A stretch of DNA of 11,314 nucleotides from an uncultured Clostridia bacterium (GTDB lineage Bacteria; Bacillota; Clostridia; Oscillospirales; Oscillospiraceae): NCBI GenBank assembly GCA_937907975.1, contig CALEQS010000169.1, positions 1 through 11,314 on the forward strand. The letters are read 5' to 3'. This document shows positions 1-6,286 of the stretch, in pieces (the stretch's first letter is position 1; the number at the start of each line of letters is the position of its first letter). Below the pieces are notes generated by a model that did not search any database, had not been told where the DNA came from, and saw only the letters and a list, made by a program, of their open reading frames with translations. Made by a program: the position numbers and the translations under genes.

Positions 1-858
1 CTTGACCAGCATCTTCTTGTTGACCTGATAGGGCAGCTCGGTGACGATGATGCGGGTGCGGTCGTGTCCGAACTCCTCAAACTCCGTCCGGGCGCGGAGC
101 ACGATCTTGCCCCGGCCGGTGGCGTAGGCGGCGCGGATGCCGCTGCGGCCCATGATGATGCCCCGGGTCGGGAAGTCCGGCCCCTTGATGTACTGCATCA
201 GGTCGTTGAGGTCTGCCTCCGGGTTGTCCAGCACGCAGACGCAGGCGTCGATGACCTCCCGCAGGTTGTGGGGCGGGATGTTGGTGGCCATGCCGACGGC
301 GATACCGCTGGAGCCGTTCACCAGCAGGTTGGGGAAGCGGCTGGGCAGCACGCGGGGCTCCTTGCGGGTCTCGTCAAAGTTGGGGTCCCAGTCGACGGTG
401 TCCTTGTCGATGTCCCGCAGCATCTCGTTGCTCATCTTGCTGAGCCGGGCCTCGGTGTAACGGTAAGCGGCGGGTGGATCGCCGTCGACGGAGCCGAAGT
501 TGCCGTGGCCGTCCACCAGCAGATAGCGCATGGAGAAGTCCTGGGCCAGGCGCACCATGGCGTCATAGACGCTGGCGTCGCCATGGGGGTGATACCGGCC
601 CAGCACGTCGCCCACGCAGGTGGCGCTCTTCTTGAAGGGCTTGTCGCTGGTCAGATTGTCCTCGTACATGGCGTACAGAATGCGCCGGTGCACGGGTTTC
701 AGACCGTCCCGCACGTCGGGCAGGGCGCGGCCGACGATGACGCTCATCGCGTATTCGATATAGCTGTCCTCCATCTCGTGGACAAGGTCAGACTGCACGA
801 TCTTCTGATCCGGGTAGCGGATCTCCTCGGGATCATAGTCCCGTCTCATTTTAGCCAT
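1..858 (-). CDS. gyrA: DNA gyrase subunit A (5' part, cut by window edge)
   Basis: GyrA is the DNA breakage-reunion subunit of the A2B2 gyrase, which introduces negative supercoils ahead of forks and transcription. Only the first 286 codons are present; the frame is open to base 1 and the rest lies to the left. The reading starts MAKMRRDYDPEEIRY and then shows SYIEYAMSVIVGRALPDVRD, GLKPVHRRILYAM (residues 52-64), the quinolone-region helix GRYHPHGDASVYDAM (87-101) and RYTEARL (133-139), which carries the catalytic Tyr134 with its Arg133 partner. The ATG at 858 was chosen because a purine-rich GAGGGGGAG lies about 10 nt upstream; an ATG three codons further in is possible. Only 21 nt separate it from the gyrB stop, so the two subunits are probably co-transcribed. 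Residue 95, equivalent to E. coli Ser83, is Ala, as in Mycobacterium tuberculosis GyrA. Confidence 0.97.
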   Translation of the reverse strand, partial: MAKMRRDYDPEEIRYPDQKIVQSDLVHEMEDSYIEYAMSVIVGRALPDVRDGLKPVHRRILYAMYEDNLTSDKPFKKSATCVGDVLGRYHPHGDASVYDAMVRLAQDFSMRYLLVDGHGNFGSVDGDPPAAYRYTEARLSKMSNEMLRDIDKDTVDWDPNFDETRKEPRVLPSRFPNLLVNGSSGIAVGMATNIPPHNLREVIDACVCVLDNPEADLNDLMQYIKGPDFPTRGIIMGRSGIRAAYATGRGKIVLRARTEFEEFGHDRTRIIVTELPYQVNKKMLVK

Positions 859-879
859 AATTGATCTGCTCCCCCTCTC

Positions 880-2829
880 TCAGTAGTCCAGATTCACGGC
901 GTAGTGGGCGTGGGTCTCGATATATTCCTTGCGGGGCTCCACCTTTTCGCCCATGAGCACGGTGAAGATCTTGTCCGCCGCCACGGCGTCGTCCAGCGTG
1001 ATCTTGCGCAGGGTGCGCTTGGTGGGGTCCATGGTGGTCTCCCACAGCTCGTGGGGGTCCATCTCGCCAAGGCCCTTGAACCGGCTGATGTCCACCTTCA
1101 CGTTATGGTTGCCGCCGCGCATCTCGGCGGAGATGGCGTCGCGCTCCTCCTCGCTGAAGGCCAGGCGGGTGGTCTTGCCCCGGGTCAGCTTGAACAGGGG
1201 CGGCACGGCCGCGTAGACATAGCCCTCCTCGATGAGCGGGCGCATGAAGCGGAAGAAGAAGGTCAGCAGCAGGGTGCGGATGTGCGCACCGTCCACATCG
1301 GCATCGGCCATGATGACGACCTTGTGATAGCGCAGCTTGGTCACGTCGAAGTCGTCGCCCAGACCGGCGCCCAGGGCGGTGATGACCGGGGTCAGCTTGT
1401 CGTTGCCGTAGATCTTGTCCGCCCGGGCCTTCTCCACGTTCAGCATCTTGCCCCACAGGGGGAGGATGGCCTGGAACCGGCTGTCCCGGCCGCCCTTGGC
1501 GGAGCCGCCTGCGGAGTCGCCCTCGACGATGTAGAGCTCGGTGAGGGAGGGGTCGGTCTCGTTGCAGTCGCTCAGCTTGTCGGGCATGGAGCTGCCCTCC
1601 AGCGCATTCTTGCGGCGCACTTCCTCCCGGGCGCGGCGGGCGGCCTCCCGGGCGCGGGAGGCCATCATGGCCTTTTCCAGAATAGCCTTGCCCACCGCGG
1701 GGGTTTCGTCCAGGAACTCGGTCAGCTTCTCGGTGACGACGGCGTTCACCAGCGTGCGGATCTCGCTGTTGCCCAGCTTGGCCTTGGTCTGTCCCTCGAA
1801 CTGGGCCTCGGTCAGCTTGACGGAGATAACACAGGTCAGGCCCTCGCGGCAGTCGTCGCCGGAGACCTTCTCGTCGTCCTTGAGGATCTTCATCTTCCTG
1901 CCGTAGTTGTTGAGCACGGTGGTGATGGCGCGCTTGAAGCCCTCCTCGTGCATGCCGCCCTCGGGGGTGTGAATGTTGTTGGCGAAGGAGACGATGATCT
2001 CGCTGTAACCGTCGGTGTACTGCAGGGCCACCTCGGCCATGGCGTCGGCCTTCTCGCCGGCCATGTAGACCACCTCGTCGTGGACGGGGGTCTTGTTCTC
2101 GTTGATGAAGGTGACGAACTCGCGGATGCCGCCCTCATAGCACATCTCGTCCCGCTGTTCCTGACCGGGGCGCTCGTCGGCCATGACGATCTTCAGTCCG
2201 GCATTCAGGAAGGCCTGCTCCCGCATCCGGCGGTGCAGAGTCTCGTAGTCATAGACCAGCTCCTCGAACATCTCCGGGTCGGGCTGGAAGGTGACCTCGG
2301 TGCCGGTGTGGTCGGTCTGGCCCACGATGGTCATGCCCTGGGTCACCTTGCCCCGGGCGAACTTCATCTCGTAGATATTGCCGTTCTTGTGCACCCGCAC
2401 CTCCAGCCACTCGGAGCAGGCGTTGACCACGCTGGCGCCCACGCCGTGCAGGCCGCCGGACACCTTGTAGCCGCCGCCGCCGAACTTGCCGCCGGCGTGC
2501 AGAATGGTGTAAACGACCTCCAGAGCGGGCTTGCCGGTCTGGGCCTGAATGTCCACGGGGATGCCGCGGCCATTGTCGGTGACGGTGATGGAGTTGCCCG
2601 GATTGATGGTCACATGGATCTCCGTGCAGTAGCCGGCCAGCGCCTCGTCAATGGCGTTGTCCACGATCTCATACACCAGATGGTGCAGACCGGACGCGCT
2701 GGTGGAGCCGATATACATGCCCGGACGCTTCCGGACGGCCTCAAGGCCCTCCAGAACCTGAATTTCCGAAGCGTTGTACTCATGCTCCGTGGCGGTTCCT
2801 CTTTCGATCAGATCTAGTTCTTCTGACAT
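880..2829 (-). CDS. gyrB: DNA gyrase subunit B
   Basis: GyrB is the ATPase and TOPRIM subunit of gyrase. At 649 aa it is close to other Gram-positive GyrB proteins. The GHKL ATPase is visible as EIVDNAIDEALAGYC (54-68, catalytic Glu54 and Asn58), TDNGRGIP (84-91) and the glycine-rich lid GGLHGVGASVVNA (125-137). The transducer QTKAKLGNSEIR (347-358) contains the ATP-contacting Lys349. The TOPRIM domain has EGDSAGG (436-442) and the metal-binding DADVDG (509-514). The C-terminal RFKGLGEM (583-590) and the ending AVNLDY are typical of GyrB rather than ParE. The ATG at 2829 follows AGGAGGA at 8-9 nt spacing. Residue 459, aligned with E. coli Lys447, is Trp (sequence PLWGKMLNVEK); Lys447 changes in E. 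coli alter quinolone response. A 360-bp gap without a gene lies upstream, so gyrB probably has its own promoter, but I could not identify a convincing one. Confidence 0.99.
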   Translation of the reverse strand: MSEELDLIERGTATEHEYNASEIQVLEGLEAVRKRPGMYIGSTSASGLHHLVYEIVDNAIDEALAGYCTEIHVTINPGNSITVTDNGRGIPVDIQAQTGKPALEVVYTILHAGGKFGGGGYKVSGGLHGVGASVVNACSEWLEVRVHKNGNIYEMKFARGKVTQGMTIVGQTDHTGTEVTFQPDPEMFEELVYDYETLHRRMREQAFLNAGLKIVMADERPGQEQRDEMCYEGGIREFVTFINENKTPVHDEVVYMAGEKADAMAEVALQYTDGYSEIIVSFANNIHTPEGGMHEEGFKRAITTVLNNYGRKMKILKDDEKVSGDDCREGLTCVISVKLTEAQFEGQTKAKLGNSEIRTLVNAVVTEKLTEFLDETPAVGKAILEKAMMASRAREAARRAREEVRRKNALEGSSMPDKLSDCNETDPSLTELYIVEGDSAGGSAKGGRDSRFQAILPLWGKMLNVEKARADKIYGNDKLTPVITALGAGLGDDFDVTKLRYHKVVIMADADVDGAHIRTLLLTFFFRFMRPLIEEGYVYAAVPPLFKLTRGKTTRLAFSEEERDAISAEMRGGNHNVKVDISRFKGLGEMDPHELWETTMDPTKRTLRKITLDDAVAADKIFTVLMGEKVEPRKEYIETHAHYAVNLDY

Positions 2830-2871
2830 TCTTTCTTCCTCCTGTTTTGAGGTGGGTTTCTTATATCGACA

Positions 2872-2919
2872 AAGAATTAAATTCTTGTGTAGATGTGGTT
2901 GGGGGCGATCAATTTGATC
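2872..2919. promoter_or_regulatory. Pair of short palindromes upstream of gyrB
   Basis: Two perfect odd-length palindromes lie in the gyrB leader region: AAGAATTAAATTCTT at 2872-2886 (7-bp arms) and GATCAATTTGATC at 2907-2919 (6-bp arms). Their centres are 34 bp apart, about 50 and 84 bp upstream of the gyrB ATG. The stretch is AT-rich and is not part of the repeats further left. It could hold the gyrB promoter or an operator. No -35/-10 pair here is convincing, so the regulatory role is inference from position and symmetry only. Confidence 0.3.
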
Positions 2920-2943
2920 TGGTACAGGCTTTCAAAATTTGCT

Positions 2944-2971
2944 GTAGGGCGGGTGCTTGCCCCCGCCCTAC
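2944..2971. repeat. Hairpin repeat GTAGGGCGGG (collapsed form)
   Basis: A perfect 10-bp inverted repeat, GTAGGGCGGG (2944-2953) and CCCGCCCTAC (2962-2971), encloses an 8-nt loop. The same ends, as longer arms, bound the 167-bp element at 8314-8480, so this looks like a short derivative in which the two ends have come together. It is followed by a 29-nt spacer and then the CTTGGCTCTCCC element starting at 3001; the same order and the same 29-nt distance occur at 8480-8510. Confidence 0.7.
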
Positions 2972-3000
2972 GATAGAACTGAAAGCCTTCAGTTCCAGGA

Positions 3001-3141
3001 CTTGGCTCTCCCTTTGGGAGAGCTGGCACCGGAGGTGACTGAGAGGGCGATGCACCTACAGGTGTGCGTAAGGCTAACCCTGTGAAAGGCCCTCTCAGTC
3101 TGCGCCTGCGGCGCATCCAGCTCCCCCGAAGGGAAGCCAAG
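3001..3141. repeat. CTTGGCTCTCCC hairpin repeat element, copy 1 (141 bp)
   Basis: The element begins CTTGGCTCTCCCTTTGGGAG and ends with a near reverse complement of this, CTCCCCCGAAGGGAAGCCAAG without its last base, so it has terminal inverted repeats. Inside is a 10-bp perfect stem, CTGAGAGGGC with GCCCTCTCAG, enclosing a smaller CACC/GGTG hairpin. Related copies are at 6539-6720 and 8510-8682. No open frame is conserved between the copies and the element is non-coding. The form is that of a miniature, non-autonomous mobile element. It fills most of the remB-gyrB gap. Confidence 0.8.
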
Positions 3142-3189
3142 ACTAAACCTGCAAGCTATCTGCACCGCACTTTGCGCGTTCAAACTCCC

Positions 3190-3450
3190 TCACTCCACGA
3201 TGCCGCTCTGGCTGCGTTTGAGCAGGGTGGCGGTGGAGAGCTGGGAGATATAGACCCGCTGATCCGCGCGCCCACCGGCCACGACGAAGGACTTTGGCAG
3301 GTCCTCGGTGACGTAGCGCACCTCGCCCCTCTTTTCGGCGGTGTTGAGGTAGTTGCGCGTGCGGATGGACTGGGTGGTGATGTCCAGATCAAAGATGCCG
3401 ATGATGTCGCAGTCGCGCACCACGGTGCCCTGTCCAAGGTGAAGGTACAT
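3190..3450 (-). CDS. remB: RemB-like DUF370 protein
   Basis: This is an 86-aa protein of the DUF370 (RemA/RemB, YaaB) family, known in Bacillus subtilis as a regulator that helps activate extracellular-matrix genes. It opens MYLHLGQGTVVRDCDIIGIFDLD, the hallmark start of the family, and has the conserved core LPKSFVV followed by VYISQLSTATLLKR. Its place between recF and gyrB is exactly that of B. subtilis yaaB. The ATG at 3450 directly abuts the recF TGA, and its ribosome binding site AGAGGAGGAG lies inside the last recF codons, so translation is probably coupled to recF. RemA paralogs form DNA-binding oligomers; whether this protein binds DNA, and whether it controls matrix genes here, is unknown. 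In many Clostridia its job has not been worked out. Confidence 0.9.
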   Translation of the reverse strand: MYLHLGQGTVVRDCDIIGIFDLDITTQSIRTRNYLNTAEKRGEVRYVTEDLPKSFVVAGGRADQRVYISQLSTATLLKRSQSGIVE

Positions 3451-4563
3451 TCAGCGCTCCTCCTCTATCGTGCCATTCTTCACGCGGAACACCTTGCCCT
3501 CCTGCAGAGCAGCAAGGCGCTCCTCCTCGCAGCAGGTGATAAATACCTGCCCGCCCTGGATGTGGTTGAGCACAAATTCCTGCCGCCGAGGGTCCAACTC
3601 GCTGAGCACGTCGTCCAGCAGCAGCACCGGATATTCCTCCCGGTCGTCAAAGATGATGTCCCGCTGGGCCAGCTTCAGGCTCAGCGCCGCCGTCCGGGTC
3701 TGTCCCTGGGAGGCGTACTGCCGGGCGCTCCGGCCGTCGATGTCCACCCGCAGCTCGTCCCGGTGGGGGCCGATCAGGCATTTGCGGGCGGCCAGCTCCG
3801 CCTCCCGGCGGCACTCCTGGTGCTCCAGCAGCTGCGCAAAGAGCACCTTCGTGGGGGCCAGCGGGTCGGAGATGGCAGTGTCCGGCTCATAGGCCAGGCT
3901 GAGAGCCTCCCTGCCGCCGGAAAACTCCCGATGGATGGCAGGGGCCGTCTTGGCAAGGCGCTTGATGAAGTGGGCGCGGTAGTGGGTGATGACCGCCCCG
4001 GCCTGACAGAGCTGGTGGGAGAAGTCGTCCAGCGTGGCCAGCAGGTCTGGCCGCTCCTCCTGATGGTTCAGGATGAAGCTCTTGCTCTTCCAGATCTTCT
4101 GGTAGCGCTCCAGCGCCTCGGCGTATTTCGGCCGCAGCTGGGCAATGGTGTCGTCCAGAAACCGCCGCCGCTCCACCGCCCCGGCCCGGATCAGGAACAG
4201 GTCCTCCGGGCAGAACAGCACGGTGTTCAGGGTCTCCCCCAGCTCGGCGGCGCTCTGCAGCTTCACGCCGTTGCGCTTTAAAATGCGCCGCTGGCCGGCG
4301 TTCAGCGTGACCTCCACGGTGAAATCCCGGCCCCGGCACTCCAGCTCGCCGGTCAGAAAGCCGTGCTGGATGCCGAACATGATGAGCTCCCGGTCATAGC
4401 GGGCGCGGTGGCTCCTGGCCCCGGCCAGATAGGAGATGCCCTCCAGCAGGTTGGTCTTTCCCTGGGCATTGTCGCCGCAGATGATGTTCATGCCGGGGTG
4501 GAACTCCGCCCGGGCAGACAGATAGTTGCGGAAATACTCCAGGGAGAGCGCGTTCAGTCTCAT
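3451..4563 (-). CDS. recF: DNA replication and repair protein RecF
   Basis: RecF is an SMC-like ATPase that, with RecO and RecR, loads RecA onto gapped DNA at stalled forks. The protein is 370 aa, the same length as B. subtilis RecF. Visible motifs are the N-terminal LNALSLEYFRNY, Walker A GDNAQGKT (30-37), ERRRFLDD (131-138), the ABC signature region SQGQTRTAALSLKLAQ (285-300) and Walker B PVLLLDDVLSELD (312-324). The frame stays open upstream, but the correct start is the ATG at 4563: it begins the conserved MRLNALSLEY sequence and overlaps the rlbA stop as ATGA, while the upstream extension is an arginine- and histidine-rich shadow of rlbA. The stop touches the remB start with no gap. Confidence 0.98.
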   Translation of the reverse strand: MRLNALSLEYFRNYLSARAEFHPGMNIICGDNAQGKTNLLEGISYLAGARSHRARYDRELIMFGIQHGFLTGELECRGRDFTVEVTLNAGQRRILKRNGVKLQSAAELGETLNTVLFCPEDLFLIRAGAVERRRFLDDTIAQLRPKYAEALERYQKIWKSKSFILNHQEERPDLLATLDDFSHQLCQAGAVITHYRAHFIKRLAKTAPAIHREFSGGREALSLAYEPDTAISDPLAPTKVLFAQLLEHQECRREAELAARKCLIGPHRDELRVDIDGRSARQYASQGQTRTAALSLKLAQRDIIFDDREEYPVLLLDDVLSELDPRRQEFVLNHIQGGQVFITCCEEERLAALQEGKVFRVKNGTIEEER

Positions 4564-4778
4564 TCGATGGTGACGGTCACGCCGTCGATGGTGACGCTGT
4601 CGCCGCTTCTGAGCTTCTTGCCCCGCATGGTGCACACCTCGCCGTTGACCTGAACGTCGCCGTCCTGAATGCGCATCTTGGCCATGCCGCCGGTCTCGCA
4701 CAGGCCCTCATATTTCAGCAGGTCCTGCAGGCGGATAAATTCCGTTGTGATCTGAGTGGTGTAATCGTTTTGATTCAT
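4560..4778 (-). CDS. rlbA: S4-domain RNA-binding protein RlbA/YaaA
   Basis: This 72-aa protein is essentially one S4 RNA-binding domain. It shows RLQDLLKYEGLCETGGMAK (16-34), the helix pair with the glycine turn typical of YaaA, followed by the beta-strand core VQVNGEVCTMRGKKLRSGD (42-60). B. subtilis YaaA (RlbA) is 71 aa, lies between dnaN and recF just as here, and is linked to large-subunit ribosome assembly. The ATG at 4778 is used because it starts the family-length product. A GAGG sequence lies about 10 nt upstream; it is weaker than the neighbouring ribosome binding sites. The open frame extends further upstream, but only into repeat DNA. The stop overlaps the recF start by 4 nt (ATGA), so the two are probably translationally coupled. 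Confidence 0.95.
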   Translation of the reverse strand: MNQNDYTTQITTEFIRLQDLLKYEGLCETGGMAKMRIQDGDVQVNGEVCTMRGKKLRSGDSVTIDGVTVTIE

Positions 4779-4815
4779 AATGGTGTCCTCGTTGTTATGA
4801 TGTAGAGATGCTCGA

Positions 4816-4917
4816 AAGGCTTCCCCTGGAGGAGTGCGCCCGAAACAGGAATGCGCCACCGGCGCATTCCCGGGCTCACCCCACACCGTGGGGAATCCCC
4901 CCTCAAGGGGAAGGCTT
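4816..4917. repeat. Hairpin-rich repeat with AAGSCTTCCCC ends (102 bp)
   Basis: The ends AAGGCTTCCCCTGGAGG (4816-4832) and CCTCAAGGGGAAGGCTT (4901-4917) are inverted repeats matching at 15 of 17 bases. Between them are two perfect hairpins: GGAATGCGCC/GGCGCATTCC with loop ACC (4848-4870) and CCCCAC/GTGGGG with loop ACC (4879-4893). No coding potential is evident. It has the structure of a miniature inverted-repeat element and lies just upstream of rlbA, in a gap of 357 bp filled with repeats. Confidence 0.65.
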
Positions 4918-4947
4918 CGGTGCGGTGTGTACAGCTGGCAGGTTCGG

Positions 4948-4976
4948 CCTTGGCTCTCCCAAAGGGAGAGCCAAGG
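4948..4976. repeat. Perfect 13-bp palindrome, CTTGGCTCTCCC remnant
   Basis: CCTTGGCTCTCCC (4948-4960) is followed by AAA and its exact reverse complement (4964-4976). Both arms match the terminal repeats of the 141-182 bp elements at 3001, 6539 and 8510, joined with the interior missing. It could act as a bidirectional hairpin between dnaN and rlbA, but there is no T-tract on either side, so it is not a good intrinsic terminator. Confidence 0.7.
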
Positions 4977-5002
4977 GCTATACCTGAAAGCCCTCGTTCT
5001 AC

Positions 5003-5115
5003 TGTCATCCTGAGCGGAGCGAAGGATCTTAAAACACCGGTCTCCGACAGGAAGCATTCTACTTGTAGAAGTTGGTGCTGTAAGATTCTTCGTCGCTTCG
5101 CTCCTCAGAATGACA
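5003..5115. repeat. TGTCATYCTGAG inverted-repeat element (113 bp)
   Basis: The left arm begins TGTCATCCTGAGCGGAGCGA and runs on through AGGATCTTA. The right arm, read on the minus strand, begins TGTCATTCTGAGGAGCGAAG and ends AAGAATCTTA. Together they make a long imperfect inverted repeat that can be extended inwards (AACACC with GGTGCT) up to an apical TTCTACTTGTAGAA. Sequences of the TCATTCTGAGGAGCGAAG type are known to me as dispersed repeats in several unrelated bacterial groups; the recognition is from memory. It lies 20 bp downstream of the dnaN stop and has no coding frame. Confidence 0.75.
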
Positions 5116-5135
5116 CTAGGAAAAGCAGTCCTCTC

Positions 5136-6251
5136 TTACTGCCCCGCTCTCAATCTGACGGGCAGAACCATGTAGAGGAAGTTGTCCTTGCCGTCGGCGG
5201 GGGTGATGATGCAGGGAGAGATGGCGCTGTTCATGCAGAGATTGATGTTGTCCGCCGGGGCGGCCTTCAGAGCGTCCATCATATATTTGTTGTTGAAACC
5301 GATCTCCAGCTCCTGGCCGTCGCCGGCCATGGGGCACTCGTCACTGGCATCGCCCAGGGCGGTGTTGACCTTGATCTTCATGTTGTCGCTCTCGAACAGG
5401 CACCGGATGGGGCTCTTCTGCTTCTCGGTGATGATGAGGCTGACGCGGTCGATGGTGTTGAGCAGCTGGCGCTTGTCGGCCACCATGATGATCTTGTACT
5501 CGGCTGGGATAGCGGAGCGATAGGCCAGGAACTCGCCCTCCAGGCGGCGGGCCACCAGCATGGTGTCGCCGGCCTTGAACATGACGTGGCGGGAACCCAC
5601 CACGATGGTGGCGGTCTCCTCACTCTCGCCGCAGATCTTCTCCACCTCGCTCAGGGCGGCGGCGGGGACGACAAAGGAGAAATTGGGCTTGCCGGTGATC
5701 TTTTCCACATTTTCCTTGCGCAGAGCCAGCCGGTAGCCGTCCACGCTGACCACGGTCAGGGTCTTGTCCTCGCTGACTTCAAAGAGGGAGCCGGTGTGGA
5801 TGGGGCGGCTCTCGTTGGTGGAGACGGCGAACAGCGTCTGAGTGATCATGCTGCGCAGGATGTTGCGGGGCAGCTCCACGGTGTGTTCATACTCCACCAG
5901 CGGCAGGTCGGGGAAATCCTCGGGGTCGGTGCCCATGATGTTGAATTCGCTCATGCCGCACTTGATGTTGACCATGTTATTATCTGTGGAAACACTGACC
6001 ACATCGTCGGCAAGGCGGCGGATAATGTCGCCGAACAGGTGGGCGCTCAGCACCAGGGTGCCCGGCTCGGTCACTTCGGCGGGAACGATGGTGCGGATAC
6101 CTGTGGAAAGGTTGTAGCCGGTCAGCCGCAGCTCGTCAGTGGCGTTGACCAGAATGCCCTCCAGCGCGGTAATGGAGCTTTTCGGGCTGACCGCGCGGGA
6201 GGAAATCGAGATGGCGCTCTGAAGGAGCGCTTTTTCGCAGGTGAATTTCAT
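5136..6251 (-). CDS. dnaN: DNA polymerase III beta sliding clamp
   Basis: DnaN is the ring-shaped processivity clamp that tethers the replicative polymerase and many repair proteins to DNA. The protein is 371 aa and spans the three repeated clamp domains. Recognisable segments are MKFTCEKALLQSAISISSRA at the N-terminus, the SRPIHTGSLFEV region (148-159), SVDGYRLA (169-176), RRLEGEFLAYRSAIP (235-249, matching the family's L-x-G-x-F-P-x-Y pattern) and the C-terminal YMVLPVRL (360-367), which helps form the client-binding pocket. The ATG at 6251 has GGAGGT 7-8 nt upstream and begins the conserved MKF start; the frame continues upstream into the origin, which is not coding. The order dnaA-oriC-dnaN is as in B. 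subtilis. A 357-bp repeat-filled gap separates it from rlbA, so the cluster may not be a single transcript. Confidence 0.98.
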   Translation of the reverse strand: MKFTCEKALLQSAISISSRAVSPKSSITALEGILVNATDELRLTGYNLSTGIRTIVPAEVTEPGTLVLSAHLFGDIIRRLADDVVSVSTDNNMVNIKCGMSEFNIMGTDPEDFPDLPLVEYEHTVELPRNILRSMITQTLFAVSTNESRPIHTGSLFEVSEDKTLTVVSVDGYRLALRKENVEKITGKPNFSFVVPAAALSEVEKICGESEETATIVVGSRHVMFKAGDTMLVARRLEGEFLAYRSAIPAEYKIIMVADKRQLLNTIDRVSLIITEKQKSPIRCLFESDNMKIKVNTALGDASDECPMAGDGQELEIGFNNKYMMDALKAAPADNINLCMNSAISPCIITPADGKDNFLYMVLPVRLRAGQ

Positions 6252-6286
6252 GGGGTGACCTCCGTTCAAAGCAGGGTTTCTCTTCG

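Noticed and set aside
142..150. ParC/ParE instead of GyrA/GyrB.
   Set aside because: The origin-proximal synteny, the GyrB-type C-terminus AVNLDY and the GyrA N-terminal sequence all favour gyrase.
904..2817. A 637-codon open frame on the plus strand opposite gyrB, and similar long frames opposite dnaA (6662-8161), dnaN (4851-6305), recF (3064-4281) and yidC (9541-10878, minus).
   Set aside because: They mirror well-identified genes, show low-complexity Gly/His/Val/Leu/Ala-rich proteins without family motifs, and arise from the strong codon bias of GC-rich genes. The frames opposite dnaA, dnaN and recF also run through repeat DNA.
4948..4976. Intrinsic terminator for dnaN or rlbA-side transcription.
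   Set aside because: The stem is perfect, but no T-tract follows on either strand, and the arms match the ends of the repeat family.
5057..5070. TTCTACTTGTAGAA resembles the stem of Cas12a-type CRISPR repeats (TCTAC...GTAG).
   Set aside because: It occurs once, with no spacers or cas genes, and is the apex of the long inverted repeat at 5003-5115.
6097..6110. TGTGGAAA words inside dnaN (near 5985 and 6102) as extra DnaA boxes.
   Set aside because: They differ from TGTGGATAA at two or more positions and lie in conserved coding sequence; no cluster is formed.
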